A stretch of 64,000 nt of DNA from positions 372,001-436,000 of the forward strand of contig JACQFD010000021.1 of assembly GCA_016200225.1 (NCBI GenBank). The letters are read 5' to 3'. The notes beneath the pieces were generated by a model. That model ran no database searches. It worked only from the letters and a program-made list of their open reading frames with translations, and was not told where the DNA came from. Shown here piece by piece: positions 17,463 through 28,000 of the stretch. The first letter of the stretch is position 1. Each line of letters begins with the position of its first letter. This DNA is from Planctomycetota bacterium (lineage in GTDB: Bacteria; Planctomycetota; UBA1135; JACQFD01). Made by a program: the position numbers and the translations under genes.

Positions 17463-18532
17463 TTCGCGACCTCGCGTCGTAACAGTTGATTCAAGTCGTT
17501 CGGATCGGACGACGACGCGAGCGCGTCGTCATACGATACCAGATTCGTACGATACAATTCGGCGAGCGACTGATTCATCGTCTTCATTCCCTGTTTTCCG
17601 CCGATTTGTATCAATGAATACATCTGATGCGCCTTGTTCTCGCGGATGAGCGCGCGGATCGCCGGGTTGACGACCATGAGTTCGGCCGCGAGCGCGCGGC
17701 CCCTGCCCGTCGCGCGTTGTAACAATTGCTGACAGAAGACGGCCTGCAAGGAAAATGATAATTGCGTTCGTATCTGTTGTTGCCTGTCCGCCGGAAAAAC
17801 GTCGACGATGCGGTTGATCGTCTGGACCGCGTCGGATGTATGTAATGTCGCAAAGGTGAGGTGGCCCGTCTCCGACAGCGTGAGCGCCGCTTCGATCGTT
17901 TCCGTATCGCGCATTTCGCCGACGAGTACGACGTCGGGGTCTTCGCGCAGAACGGAGCGAAGCGCGTTTGCAAAACTGTGCGTGTCGCCGCCGACTTCGC
18001 GCTGATTGATCAAACAGCTTTTGTTACGATGTAGGAATTCGATGGGATCTTCAACTGTTACAATGTGTTCGTGCCTTGTCTGATTGATATGATCGATCAT
18101 CGCGGCGAGCGTCGTGCTCTTGCCGGATCCGGTCGCGCCCGTGACGAGGACGAGGCCTTTCGGCAAACTACAAATCTCTTCGCACGTCTTTCGCGGCAGG
18201 CCGAGTTTTTCGAATGTTGATATTTCGTGCGGAATGACGCGGAGTACGGCGGCGCATGAGCCGCGCTGCATGAACACATTTGTACGAAACCGGCCAAACC
18301 CGGAGAAACCAAACGAACAGTCGAGCTCCCAGTTCTTCTCGAATCGCGCAATCTGTTCGGGCAGCAGTATGGAATAAACTAATTTTCGAACCTGCTCCGG
18401 CGTCATTTCATCAAATTCAGTCGATACAAGCTTTCCGTCGACGCGAATGCGCGGCGGCGATCCCGCGGCAAGGTGCAGGTCGGATCCACCCCGCTGGATC
18501 AGCAGGGTGAGCAGTTCTTCCATTGAGATCAT
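17459..18532 (-). CDS. pilT: Twitching/retraction ATPase PilT
   Basis: Intact PilT: GGSDLHLAAGSPPRIRVDG at the N-terminus, Walker A GATGSGKSTTLAAMID, the Asp box TVEDPIEFLH, Walker B DPDVVLVGEMRD, and the His box SETGHLTFATLHTSDA. The C-terminus has VNPAIRALIRENK, with a slightly altered version of the PilT AIRNLIRE signature. The length (about 357 residues) is normal. The frame is open to 18580, but ATG 18532 (or the ATG three codons later) fits the family N-terminus. It forms the cytoplasmic hexamer that retracts pili. Its stop overlaps the start of the PilB-like gene. It is the first gene of the pil cluster, after a terminator at 18658-18686. Confidence 0.93.
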   Translation of the reverse strand: MISMEELLTLLIQRGGSDLHLAAGSPPRIRVDGKLVSTEFDEMTPEQVRKLVYSILLPEQIARFEKNWELDCSFGFSGFGRFRTNVFMQRGSCAAVLRVIPHEISTFEKLGLPRKTCEEICSLPKGLVLVTGATGSGKSTTLAAMIDHINQTRHEHIVTVEDPIEFLHRNKSCLINQREVGGDTHSFANALRSVLREDPDVVLVGEMRDTETIEAALTLSETGHLTFATLHTSDAVQTINRIVDVFPADRQQQIRTQLSFSLQAVFCQQLLQRATGRGRALAAELMVVNPAIRALIRENKAHQMYSLIQIGGKQGMKTMNQSLAELYRTNLVSYDDALASSSDPNDLNQLLRREVAK

Positions 18533-18657
18533 TGCGTTTTCCCATAGGCGCGGAGTTCGAAATGCGCGCCAGTCCAGCATCGACGAAACCGGCTCGCTAC
18601 ATTAGTGCATCGCCGCACCCCCGCGCGTGCGTGTGAAAACTTTTCCGAATTTCAAAC

Positions 18658-18686
18658 AAAAAAAAAGACCGCGGGCGACCGCGGTC
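18658..18686 (-). terminator. Rho-independent terminator after the EF-G-like gene
   Basis: An 8-bp perfect GC stem (18667-18674/18679-18686, GCGA loop) is followed by nine T on the minus strand. It lies 24 bases past the EF-G-like stop and separates it from pilT. Confidence 0.9.
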
Positions 18687-18709
18687 GTTTTGAAGGGTTT
18701 GAGTAATTA

Positions 18710-20761
18710 TTACTCTTCGACGACTTTGTGCCCGTGCTCCTTCTGCCATTCGGCCACGATCAGCTCCTGCAATGGCGCCGGAACCTGATCATAATGATCG
18801 AATTCCATGGAAAAAGTTCCCTCGCCGGCGGTGACGGAACGAAGCTGCGTCGAATATTGTTGTATTTCCTTGAGCGGAACGAGCGCCTTGACGATCGCCT
18901 GATCGCCCACGGTGTCCATTCCCATGATGCGGCCGCGACGGCTGTTGAGGTCGCCGGTGATCGCACCCATGAAATGTCCCGGAACCGCAATGGTTAAATT
19001 CATGACGGGTTCGAGAAGAATGGGCTTCGCTTTCATGAACGCGTCCTTGAGCGCGTTGCGTCCGGCGATTTCGAATGAAATGCCGTCGGAGTCGACTTCA
19101 TGAAACTTCCCTTCATAAACGGCGACGGCTATATCAATAACTTGGCAACCGGCGACGACGCCGTGTTCGAGAACGCTGCGCATGCCCTTTTCGATCGGAG
19201 GTAAATATTGTCTTGGAATGGAACCGCCGACGATGTCATCGATAAACTCGAAGCCGGCGCCGCGCTCGCGCGGTTCGATTCTACAATAAACTTCGCCGAA
19301 CTGGCCGCGGCCTCCGGATTGTTTCTTATGACGGTAGTGGCCGTCGGCTTTGCCACGGATGGTTTCTTTATATGCAATTTTCGGAAGTCGCGTGACCACT
19401 TCGACGCCGTAGCGGCGGTGCAATTGATGCAAGTGAATTTGTATATGAAGCTCGGAGAGCCCCTCGACGACAAATTCGTGCGTCGTCGGATCGCGCCGCG
19501 TGTGAAATGTAGGATCCTCGGACGTTATTTTTCGCAGCGACTCCGAAATTTTTTGTTCATCTTCGCGCCGCTTCGGATCCACGGCGAGCGCGACCGTCGG
19601 CCGCGGAAACTCGGGCGGTTTGATGTGGAATTGCGCGGCGTGAGCATGAATCGTGTCGCCAAAATGGAGCGGAACCGGGAGTTTCGCAAATGAAACAATC
19701 TGTCCGGGTCCCGCCGCGTCGATCGTCTTGCGATCTTTACCGAAAATCGTCGACAATCCCGAGGCCTTTTCGGTTTTGTTATGATGCGGCTCGATGAAGG
19801 ACGCGTCGGCGGTCAGTTGTCCGCGCAGGATTTTTACATATTGAATTTCGCCGACGGCTTTGTCGTGGACGGTTTTGAATACAAATCCGGCGAAAGGCGC
19901 GGCCGGATCCGGTTCGATATGAATCTCTTTCTTATCTGTAGTTTCCGCAAGAACCGCGCCGTGTTCGCGGTGCGTCGGAAAATACGCTTCGACAAAATGC
20001 GCGAATTCCGCGACGCCGTGGCCCGATATGGAGTCTACAAAAAACACGGGAAACACGGATCCGGCCGCCAGCGCTTTTGGAATAATTCGATCGAGCTGGT
20101 CTTGCGGTATGGAACCCGCATCGAGATAGGCCTCCATCAGTTTTTCGTCGGCCTCGACAACGCGCTCTGTAAACGTGGCGAGGAATCCGGCGGCGCGGTC
20201 CTTCATCGCCGCGTTCGCGTCGGACTCCGGGCGGATGACACTGATGACTTTTGATACTTTCGGACCCAGTTGATCCGGAATCGTGACAGGCACGCACCGG
20301 TCGCCGAATGTCGCGAGGAGCGATGTTAATAAATCGTCGAAATCGGCGTTCTGGCCGTCGAGTTTTGTAACAACGATCGCGCGGGCAACTCCGGAGGCCT
20401 CCGCGCGAGCCCACATCGTTCGCGCATGAAACGGAATCGGAGAGGCCGCGGAAATGCACAATACGCCGGACTCCGAGACCGCGAGCGCGGCAATGCCGTC
20501 GGCCGCGAATTCTTGATATCCCGGCGTATCGAGGACTTCAAGAAAACCGTTCTTTCTCGGGAAATGCAGCACCGATAACTGAAACGAATGCTTCTTTTCC
20601 TTTTCTTCAGCTTCATAATCGCTAACGGTCGATCCGTCCGCAACCGTTCCCTTTCTATTAATCGCGCCAAATTCGTGCGCGAGCGCTTCCGCCAATGATG
20701 TCTTTCCGGCGTCTGCGGCGCCGATGAGTGCCAGAGTGCGAACATCCGCTATCTGTGCCAT
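18710..20761 (-). CDS. EF-G-like GTPase (elongation factor G paralogue)
   Basis: The 683-residue protein has the five-domain EF-G layout. GTPase motifs are GAADAGKT (P-loop), DTPGYQEF (G3) and TKLDGQ (G4). The switch I region, VADGSTVSDYEAEEKEKKHS, is typical of the EF-G-like subgroup rather than of housekeeping EF-G. Domain IV has HYRHKKQSGGRGQFGEVYCR, and domain V ends in TAGEGTFSMEFDHYDQVPA. The gene stands alone between two terminators rather than in an rpsL-rpsG-fusA-tuf operon. It is therefore most likely the secondary EF-G-like factor, whose role (translation stress, recycling or another) is not settled. Confidence 0.88.
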   Translation of the reverse strand: MAQIADVRTLALIGAADAGKTSLAEALAHEFGAINRKGTVADGSTVSDYEAEEKEKKHSFQLSVLHFPRKNGFLEVLDTPGYQEFAADGIAALAVSESGVLCISAASPIPFHARTMWARAEASGVARAIVVTKLDGQNADFDDLLTSLLATFGDRCVPVTIPDQLGPKVSKVISVIRPESDANAAMKDRAAGFLATFTERVVEADEKLMEAYLDAGSIPQDQLDRIIPKALAAGSVFPVFFVDSISGHGVAEFAHFVEAYFPTHREHGAVLAETTDKKEIHIEPDPAAPFAGFVFKTVHDKAVGEIQYVKILRGQLTADASFIEPHHNKTEKASGLSTIFGKDRKTIDAAGPGQIVSFAKLPVPLHFGDTIHAHAAQFHIKPPEFPRPTVALAVDPKRREDEQKISESLRKITSEDPTFHTRRDPTTHEFVVEGLSELHIQIHLHQLHRRYGVEVVTRLPKIAYKETIRGKADGHYRHKKQSGGRGQFGEVYCRIEPRERGAGFEFIDDIVGGSIPRQYLPPIEKGMRSVLEHGVVAGCQVIDIAVAVYEGKFHEVDSDGISFEIAGRNALKDAFMKAKPILLEPVMNLTIAVPGHFMGAITGDLNSRRGRIMGMDTVGDQAIVKALVPLKEIQQYSTQLRSVTAGEGTFSMEFDHYDQVPAPLQELIVAEWQKEHGHKVVEE

Positions 20762-20895
20762 CCGGGTTTACTCCTCAATTGAGCACAACGTCGTGCGGCG
20801 TTGTTGCCGCCCATCCGCTGGTCTCGAAGAAAATTGTAGTGGGTTCATTTGAGGGTTCGAGGGTAAACGAGACGCGCCCAAATGAACCCAATACG

Positions 20896-20933
20896 AAAAA
20901 AACGGGGTCCCGAGTCTATCAACTCGGAACCCC
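20896..20933 (-). terminator. Rho-independent terminator after the OmpA-like gene
   Basis: A 12-bp stem with one G-U pair (20904-20915/20922-20933, 6-base loop) is followed on the minus strand by G and seven T. It lies about 75 bases past the OmpA-like stop and upstream of the EF-G-like gene. Confidence 0.88.
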
Positions 20934-21009
20934 ACAGGTCAGTAGGCGGGATTTTCTCTTCGCGCAGCCGCCAACATCGTTCGCGGCGATCGGACGCCGC
21001 GGTTGGAAA

Positions 21010-21777
21010 TCAATCGATTACGATTTCGACGCGGCGATTCTTAGCTTTCTCGACTTTGCTCGTGCCCGCGGCAATCGGATCGCTCTCTCCCATTCCTTCG
21101 GCGCTCATGCGCTTGCTGGAAATGCCGGCCGCCTTGAACTCGGTCATCACTTCTTTCGCGCGCGCCAGCGAAAGCGCTTTGTTGTCGGCGTACTTCGCCT
21201 TGGCTTTTTTGATCGGATCGGAATCGGTGTACCCGACAATTGTCAGGTGTACTTCGGCGGGAGTGTCTTTCTTCAGCGCGGCTGCGACTTCTTTCACGAA
21301 CTTCTTACCATTCGCGTTCAGCTCCGCGCTGCCCGGATTAAACGACTCGCCAAGCGGCACGATGAGGTGCGCCTTGCCGTCCTTTTCCTGGACTGTGACC
21401 TTCGAGGACGCGAGCGCGTGGGAGAGCTTCTTAACTAATTCGCGCGTTTCCGCAGGTTCGGCGTTTTTTGTCGTCGCGGCATTCTTAGCATCCACTTTTT
21501 CATTTTTTGCAACAACGGGCTCGACGACCTTCGCTTGAGCGGCCGCATTCTCGCGCGCGACGCGAGCTTCATCGCGCGCCCCGGCGAGTTGGCGCTGGAT
21601 GTTTTCTTCACGATTGCGCGCTTCGTCGCGCTCGGCTTTGGCTTGATTCAATTCCACTTCGGTCTGGTGGACTTGGTTGGCCAAATCATCATTTCGTTTT
21701 TTGCAATCGGCGTGGCAGGAAGCGAAAAGAGGCGCCGCGACGAGTGTCGCGAACGCGAACAATTTCATTGATGTCAT
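21010..21777 (-). CDS. OmpA-family peptidoglycan-binding protein with coiled coil
   Basis: ATG at 21777 is chosen because GGAG sits six bases before it. The protein has about 255 residues. A signal peptide ends in LFASC, a possible lipobox. A long charged coiled coil follows (about residues 25-95, KAERDEARNREE-type heptads), then a Lys/Ala linker, then an OmpA/MotB C-terminal domain (about 130-255). That domain has TIVGYTDSDP, LARAKEVMTEF, MSAEGMGESDPIA and the final NRRVEIVI. It should tether the outer membrane or a periplasmic machine to peptidoglycan. It lies between the prepilin peptidase and the EF-G-like gene and is followed by its own terminator. Confidence 0.9.
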   Translation of the reverse strand: MTSMKLFAFATLVAAPLFASCHADCKKRNDDLANQVHQTEVELNQAKAERDEARNREENIQRQLAGARDEARVARENAAAQAKVVEPVVAKNEKVDAKNAATTKNAEPAETRELVKKLSHALASSKVTVQEKDGKAHLIVPLGESFNPGSAELNANGKKFVKEVAAALKKDTPAEVHLTIVGYTDSDPIKKAKAKYADNKALSLARAKEVMTEFKAAGISSKRMSAEGMGESDPIAAGTSKVEKAKNRRVEIVID

Positions 21778-21895
21778 GGATGTCTCCGTGCCCGGAGGGG
21801 GCAAGGGTTTTATTGATTGTAACTGTTAACGGGAATCGAACGCGGAAACCCGCGCGGGAATTCACTGTTTCCATTAAATGAAAATTCCACGCGGA

Positions 21896-23062
21896 TTACC
21901 ACAATTTGAATAGAAGATTGACAATCGGCTGGCGCGCTAACAAAACGACAGCGGCGCCGATTGCCAAAAATGGACCGAACGGAAGCACTCCCCCGACGGC
22001 TCGCGCGACTTGCCATGCCTCCGTCGAACGAGAACGCTTGCGTGCCGCTGCGCGGAATTTCAACAAAAAGAAAATTCGCAGCAAATTGGCGGTGCCGAGG
22101 ATCGCTCCGGCAAATGAGGCAATTCCAAGAACCAAGAACGAGCCCTCCGCTCCGACGACCGCGCCGACGGCGCCCTGAAGCTTCACATCGCCGAAACCCA
22201 TCGCTTCTTTAACGATTCGAATGCGAATGATTTCATTTCCGGCGAGCCGAAGAGAGGCCTGTTCCTTTTGTAAATGTTCAACTTTGCCGTCGACGATCCG
22301 GGAAACGAGCCTTTCCTCGAACCAGAGATGCACCTGTTCCTTGGAATGCCGGGGTTTTTGTCGACAAAGAAAATGATCGATCCTTTCGTTTGCGTTTTCT
22401 TTTTCAACCGCGATATCCCGGTTCTTACTGTACAGGGCCGTTCCAACCGATCGAATCGCGGCGATCGTCCCGGCTCCGACCGCGAGGCCGATCATACTTG
22501 TGATCAGCGCGCGCAGAAAACCAGGCCACGCTTCGGCGGTGAATTTCTGATAACTCCATGTATTTGCTAATATTTCAGGAAGGACCGCGACCGCAATGGG
22601 TCCGAGCAGCATTCCCGAATATGTCAATTCGTCGGGGAGTTCCCGAAGGTCCAAATCGATAAGTGAAAGAGCGAGTAACGAGGAAAGCACGCACCATTCA
22701 AAAACAAGTCGTGGCGTGTACTCGGGGTTTCCCCGGCCCCAGAACTGCGCCGCCCATGCCGCTAGAAATAATATTCCACCGATCGACTCGACAATCGGAT
22801 AGCGCGCCGAAATTGGAAGCTGACAATTTCGGCAGCGCGCACGCAATGCGAGCCACGACAGAATTGGAATATTATCAAACCACGCGATCGGGCGTTCGCA
22901 GCGGGGACATTGTGAACGTCCCAGAAGCGATCGCAGCCCGCCCTTCGGCAATCGGTGCGCGACAACGTTGATAAAAGACCCGACGGACAGACCAAAAAGC
23001 GCCGCGAACGCGCCAAAAATCAACGATGCCTGCGAAACGAAAACAACCGGGGGTTGGAGCAA
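21896..23062 (-). CDS. pilD: Prepilin peptidase (leader peptidase/N-methyltransferase) with large insertion
   Basis: A24-type aspartic protease of the inner membrane. The N-terminal methyltransferase part has GSFINVVAHRLP and a four-cysteine zinc site (C52, C55, C77, C80). The first catalytic aspartate lies in LIDLDLRELPD (136-144). The second is in the GFGDVKL motif, about residue 290. The protein has 388 residues against the usual 250-290. The extra length is a hydrophilic block of roughly 75-80 residues (about 210-290, charged, with a RHSKEQVHLWFEERL stretch) just before the GFGD helix. The start is TTG 23062. It would process the two pseudopilins of this locus. Confidence 0.92.
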   Translation of the reverse strand: MLQPPVVFVSQASLIFGAFAALFGLSVGSFINVVAHRLPKGGLRSLLGRSQCPRCERPIAWFDNIPILSWLALRARCRNCQLPISARYPIVESIGGILFLAAWAAQFWGRGNPEYTPRLVFEWCVLSSLLALSLIDLDLRELPDELTYSGMLLGPIAVAVLPEILANTWSYQKFTAEAWPGFLRALITSMIGLAVGAGTIAAIRSVGTALYSKNRDIAVEKENANERIDHFLCRQKPRHSKEQVHLWFEERLVSRIVDGKVEHLQKEQASLRLAGNEIIRIRIVKEAMGFGDVKLQGAVGAVVGAEGSFLVLGIASFAGAILGTANLLRIFFLLKFRAAARKRSRSTEAWQVARAVGGVLPFGPFLAIGAAVVLLARQPIVNLLFKLW

Positions 23063-23137
23063 TTGCGGGAGTCTGACAATTTAAATATGACTGTCAATCT
23101 TCCATTTTTTGATATTATTATCAATCCGCCGGAGCGA

Positions 23138-24919
23138 TCATAGCCGTCGTGTGGGAATGACGAGTCTGTCTACAAATGGTAGTTTCAGCGGTTTTTCAGT
23201 TGTTGTCTTTGGAATTTCGAACTCGACGCGAAACTGTATTCTGTCTCCGGCGGGCAGGTCCTCGGGCGCTCCCATCCATTCGGAAATGGTTCCCGTCTCG
23301 ACTTGGTTCGGCGTATTCGCGCTCGATTTTGCCGATCGAAACATCCATCGGATTCGGGCCGATCCCGAATCGCCGAACCACTGGGGATTTCCAAAAGTAA
23401 CATTCGAGCCGGCCGCTCGCTGCCACGGCGAGATCGATTGATAAAGAATATTCTCGCGAATCCAGATCGATTGCGCCTGCGGCAATGGCGTGCGCGAAAT
23501 GATCTGATTGGAAGGCACATCGCCTTCGATCAAGGCGCCGGCGGGCGCGACCACGCGCAAATTCTTACATTTGAGGCGCGCGTCCTTTGTAATTCTTACG
23601 GATCCGCCCGCCGCAAGCAGGACCGAAGCCGCGCCCTGAATCGATCCGTCGATTTCGAGGTCGCCACCAGCGACAACGAGGACGTCGATGCCGGGGGGAA
23701 TGCCCAAATCGTAGTCGCCGGGAATCGCGGCGTCCTCGTCCTTCACGATTCGAAGGGAGCCTGAAATTGATATATTGCCCTGCGACGAAAGTTGGGTCCC
23801 GGACACGGCTTTGACTTGCGCGGCTTTTGGAATATCAAGTTTCGTCGCCTGCACGCGCGCCGGAATCGTCCCATTTCCCGTCAGACTCACCGCGCCATCG
23901 CTGCCATCGCCCGCGAGTCTTGGAAAATGCACCGAAAGGCGGCCGTCGCCCTGCCATGCCGCGTGCGCGCCGCGGTTATCGTTAGTATCATCTTTTTCGA
24001 ACTCGACCGAACTCAAGAATTCCTGAATCACGGGCGACGGCACGACGTTTCGCTGTTCGGTCACCCATAAAAAGCGACTGCCGAGCGGTCCGTTCAAGCC
24101 GCCGCCGCCGAGATCCGTAACGGCCGGATCGATTTCGACAAGCGCTGGATAAGTAGTGTCGGGGGGCGTCTTCATTTCGAACTCGACGCGCGCGCCCGGT
24201 TCGTCGTTGAACAATTTCACTTCGAAAGGAAGCTTCAATTCGCCCCGAAGTCCCGTTCGAACAGTAAAATTCGACGCAACCACCGTGTCCGGGCGCAGCG
24301 GTTTCGTTATATGTAAAATCAATCGCGCGCCCGATTCGACGTGAATTTCAGCAATTCCGTTGGTTCCAAAATCCACGCCATGGTCCGTCGTGACGGCCGC
24401 ACGTTGCGGAGCCGCCGGATCGTCAAAGAGATCGCGGCCTTCCGCAATGGTCGAAAAGTGAAAAACCCGGCTCGCTTCGAGCGTGTTTCCGAGCGTTGAT
24501 CGAATTCCCGATGCGTGGGGAAATCCTCCGATCACGACTCGATAGCGCTTTCCGGGGAGAAATCCGCCATCTGTTAGATCAGGTTTTGAAGCGAGTCGAG
24601 GAGTGAAAACAACGCGATTGTCATTCGAAACTTCGAATTTACCGATCGCGCGCTTCCCGCCGGAGACGGCCGGCGCGTTGTCTTCTTCGATTTTGATTCC
24701 GCCGGCTTGCACGCTCGCGGGATCGATGAGTCCACCGCGAAATTGAAATATTAATGATCGATTCAGCGGTATGGGCGCTTTTTCGTCGACTAAAAATCCC
24801 TCCAGTTCAAATTTCTCGTTGGAGGATTTGTTACATCCACCCGACCCCATCCAGCCGATCACGATCGCGATGTTAACCGCGAATTTGGAGAATCTGACGG
24901 GCGCCGACTTCAGAAACAT
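23138..24919 (-). CDS. Large lipoprotein with Ig-like strands (copy C)
   Basis: 593 residues from ATG 24919. A signal peptide ends in GSGGC (Cys 29), a non-ideal lipobox. The mature part has Big_5-like strands (PLNRSLIFQFRGGLIDPASV, RVVFTPRL, GKRYRVVIGGF, LILHITKPLRPDTV). A beta-helical stretch follows, of the form LEIDGSIQGAASVLLAAGGSVRI, like the Gly-rich parts of its neighbours. The C-terminal module contains RIQFRVEFEI and matches the ends of the other large proteins. It is much shorter in the Gly-rich region than copies A and B. Probable outer-membrane surface protein of unknown function. It sits 75 bases upstream of the prepilin peptidase gene on the same strand. Confidence 0.8.
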   Translation of the reverse strand: MFLKSAPVRFSKFAVNIAIVIGWMGSGGCNKSSNEKFELEGFLVDEKAPIPLNRSLIFQFRGGLIDPASVQAGGIKIEEDNAPAVSGGKRAIGKFEVSNDNRVVFTPRLASKPDLTDGGFLPGKRYRVVIGGFPHASGIRSTLGNTLEASRVFHFSTIAEGRDLFDDPAAPQRAAVTTDHGVDFGTNGIAEIHVESGARLILHITKPLRPDTVVASNFTVRTGLRGELKLPFEVKLFNDEPGARVEFEMKTPPDTTYPALVEIDPAVTDLGGGGLNGPLGSRFLWVTEQRNVVPSPVIQEFLSSVEFEKDDTNDNRGAHAAWQGDGRLSVHFPRLAGDGSDGAVSLTGNGTIPARVQATKLDIPKAAQVKAVSGTQLSSQGNISISGSLRIVKDEDAAIPGDYDLGIPPGIDVLVVAGGDLEIDGSIQGAASVLLAAGGSVRITKDARLKCKNLRVVAPAGALIEGDVPSNQIISRTPLPQAQSIWIRENILYQSISPWQRAAGSNVTFGNPQWFGDSGSARIRWMFRSAKSSANTPNQVETGTISEWMGAPEDLPAGDRIQFRVEFEIPKTTTEKPLKLPFVDRLVIPTRRL

Positions 24920-24960
24920 GAACGTGAACTTCTAATCCCGGGAACCACGCCATGTAAAAG

Positions 24961-24993
24961 AAAAACGCCCGCACACGTCGATCGTGCGCGGGC
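24961..24993 (-). terminator. Rho-independent terminator after lipoprotein gene B
   Basis: An 11-bp GC-rich stem with one G-U pair (24967-24977/24983-24993) is followed on the minus strand by GTTTTT. It lies about 55 bases after the stop of lipoprotein B and just upstream of lipoprotein C. Confidence 0.85.
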
Positions 24994-25049
24994 GTCGTGC
25001 GGGCAAGGTGCTTTCGATTCTTTAAGTTTCCGACGGATTTGGCCGTCGA

Positions 25050-28000
25050 TTAATTGAACCGGAAGACCATCTTGAAGAAGTTGACGCGCGGCTGGAAGCT
25101 TCCGGGACCGACGCTTCCAACTGTTGCAGTATTAAATGTTGTCGTGAAACGAACAAATCGTGCGCCTGTAAGCACGGTGGGATCGGCCGTTCCAAAGGCA
25201 TCCACGTTGAGCGGCGGAACGACTGTATTCAAATCCACGTTGCCGTTGACGTCGGCATTGGCGCCTTGGAATTGAATCTGAACGCGGTTTCCGCCGGCCT
25301 GCAATTTCGGTTGAATAAAGTTCGGCGTCACGTTGCTCGTGAGCGGATCGACTTTGTCAACTTCGAAGAATCTACCAATCAGATTCCACGCCGGGCTCGA
25401 ACCCAAGCCGATGCCGGTGTTCAAAGCTGTCGGATTTGTCGATGTATTGTTATCCGTCGTCAGAATGATGGTATTCGAATCCGGCATCGAGACGCCGGTG
25501 ATCGCGCCAACATTGCTGCCAACTTTGATTAGATCATTAACAAGCGTCATGGGCTCGGCCGCTTTCGCGTTCGCCGGCACATTCACTTGAGCGAACGGTA
25601 ACGTGACCGAATTCGCCGTGAGATTGGCCGCGGAAACGGTAATCGTATTCGAAGCCAAAACCGGGTTATTTGTATCAACATTTCCCGATGCATCCGCGAT
25701 GACTTCGCCTGTCAAACCGCAAGCGGCCTGAGTGCAGACGCCGCCAAATGCATAAACCGGCAATCCGGCGGCCAAACCGGCTCCCGTGTCATACCACGTC
25801 GACCGGGCGCGCGTGATCGGACCAAAAGTCGTCGTCATAATCAGCGGGTTCGGATCGAAGTTGGTGCCCGACGGTTGGTTCGTGGGGAAGGAGAATTGTG
25901 CATTTGTCGGGACGTGGAATTGAACCAATCCCTTTCCGCCGCGACCGCCGTGGCCCATGCCGCTCGGGGTACTGGGCGCCACTGGATCTGTAAATACAGC
26001 GAAAAGACCGGCGCCGCGGGAACCGCCTCGACAATATACCTTTCCGATGACCGCCCCGTTGACGACTGAAATTGCATTCACCGCGGAGGACGCGCTTTCA
26101 ACAATAATGGTGCCGCCCGATCCGCCGCCGCCGCCGCCGCCGATGCGGTCGATGCCAATTGTATTTTCACCCGCCGCTCCCGCGCCGCCGGAGGCATCCA
26201 GCGTTCCGAGAATTGTTACTGTATTCAACGCGCGAATTTCAAGAATGCCGCCGCCGCCGCCGCCGCCCCCGCCCTTGCGGTCCTGTGTGCAAACGTTCGG
26301 ATTCGGAAATGTAGTACTCTGAATCGCGTTGCCGCCGCCGCCGCCGCCTTGGCCGCCGAGCGGGGTCGTCAACTCGCCTTGAACGGTGTTACCCGCGCCA
26401 AACACGACAACGATGTCGCCGAATGCGGGCGCGTTTAGCGTTCCGCTGAACGTCGGCGCGGCCATCGTGATCGTATCTGTAGTGTTTACAGTGTTAATCT
26501 TGCGGACTTGCACGCGCGACCTGAAGCAAAGCGTCGGATCTTGAGGCGAATTTGTACAGTTCGTGGTGCCATCCTCCCACGACGCAGTCGCATTGCCCTT
26601 GATGACTGCTACATATCGACCCACATCGCCGGTTACCGGAGTCGTATTAAAGAATCCTGCCGTCGTGACTTTGATCTGATTCGTTGCCGGGGCGGATGAA
26701 ATGGTCCCCTGCTTTGCGATCATCGATCCGTAGAAATCGTCGACGACAAATGCATTCGTGAACGGACGAATTCCCGAGATTCCGCCCGCCGGCGATTTGT
26801 TAGGATTGACGGCCGACACACCCTGCGGAACGTTACAGCTACTGTAAGTATAAGTTGTATCGGTTCCGTTGTTTCCTTTCTCGCCGGACGTTGAGTACGA
26901 ACCTCCGCCGCCGCCCCCGCCGTGATAATCCTCGGGCTCATAGCAGGGCTGTCCGCCGGACGTGAGCGCAACAAGCGCGGACTCGCCGCCGACACCGCCG
27001 CCATTCAAACCATTGAACGGACCATTGCCCGTGCCGCCTTGTGAACAAGACTGACTCGTGACGGGGTTGCCGAGGCCGCCGTCGCCGCCTCCGCACTGGC
27101 CCGCGCCGCCCTGCTGCGGAAATACGCAGGCCGTTAACAATGTCGCGACATCGACGGCGTCGACGCCCTTGACATTGATAATTCCGCCATTGTTGATCGT
27201 AACTGTATCATTAACGAAAAACCGGAGCGGATTCGGACCCTGTCCGATGATCGTGCCGCCGTTGTTGACGGTGAGTTTGCGAAGATAAATATTACCATTC
27301 ACGAAACTCGCCGTGCCGGGGTTGCTCTGGCTGTCCTGGACCGCAAGAGTCGTCGCCGTTGTATCTATGACGACCGTCTGGCCTGTACCAACAATGAGTT
27401 CGAAGTCCGTTTGCTGACCGGGGAAATTGAATGCGGCTTGAACCGCGCCATTGCCCCAATTCGCGAGGGGTTCGACAAATCCCGAATTCGTGTCGAGGTG
27501 GGATTTATCATTAAATGTTTCCGTGATGGCATCGAAGTCCGATGGCGATGCCGGAGTCTGCGACGTCGGCTCCTTGAGCGGATCGAACGGAATATTAACA
27601 GGGAATGGATTTGTCTCGCCTTTGATATCGCTGAAACCCTGGCCGATGATCATTCTTAACTTTCGACCGCCTGGCAGAAGACCGAGCGGAGTAATGCGGA
27701 CCTTCGCGCCGGCCGCGGTGCAGTTTTCGACGAGTTGTATCGACGTCGGAATGGATGTGTAGTTTCCGCTACCCGCCGGAAACTCAAAACGCAGATCGAC
27801 GTTCGTGCTAACGATATTCGACGGCGAAGGAAGGATCGGTTGGTCGAAGGTCAGCGTGAAGAAGACCGATGGACCGACGAATTTATTTGTAGGAACGACG
27901 GCATTATTTCCAAAATCCTGCGTGGTGGTCGTTCCGTCGGCTGCAATGGTTGTATAGGTCGCGGAAGTGATCGCCGGTCCCAAGTTCGGTTTCGGATCGT

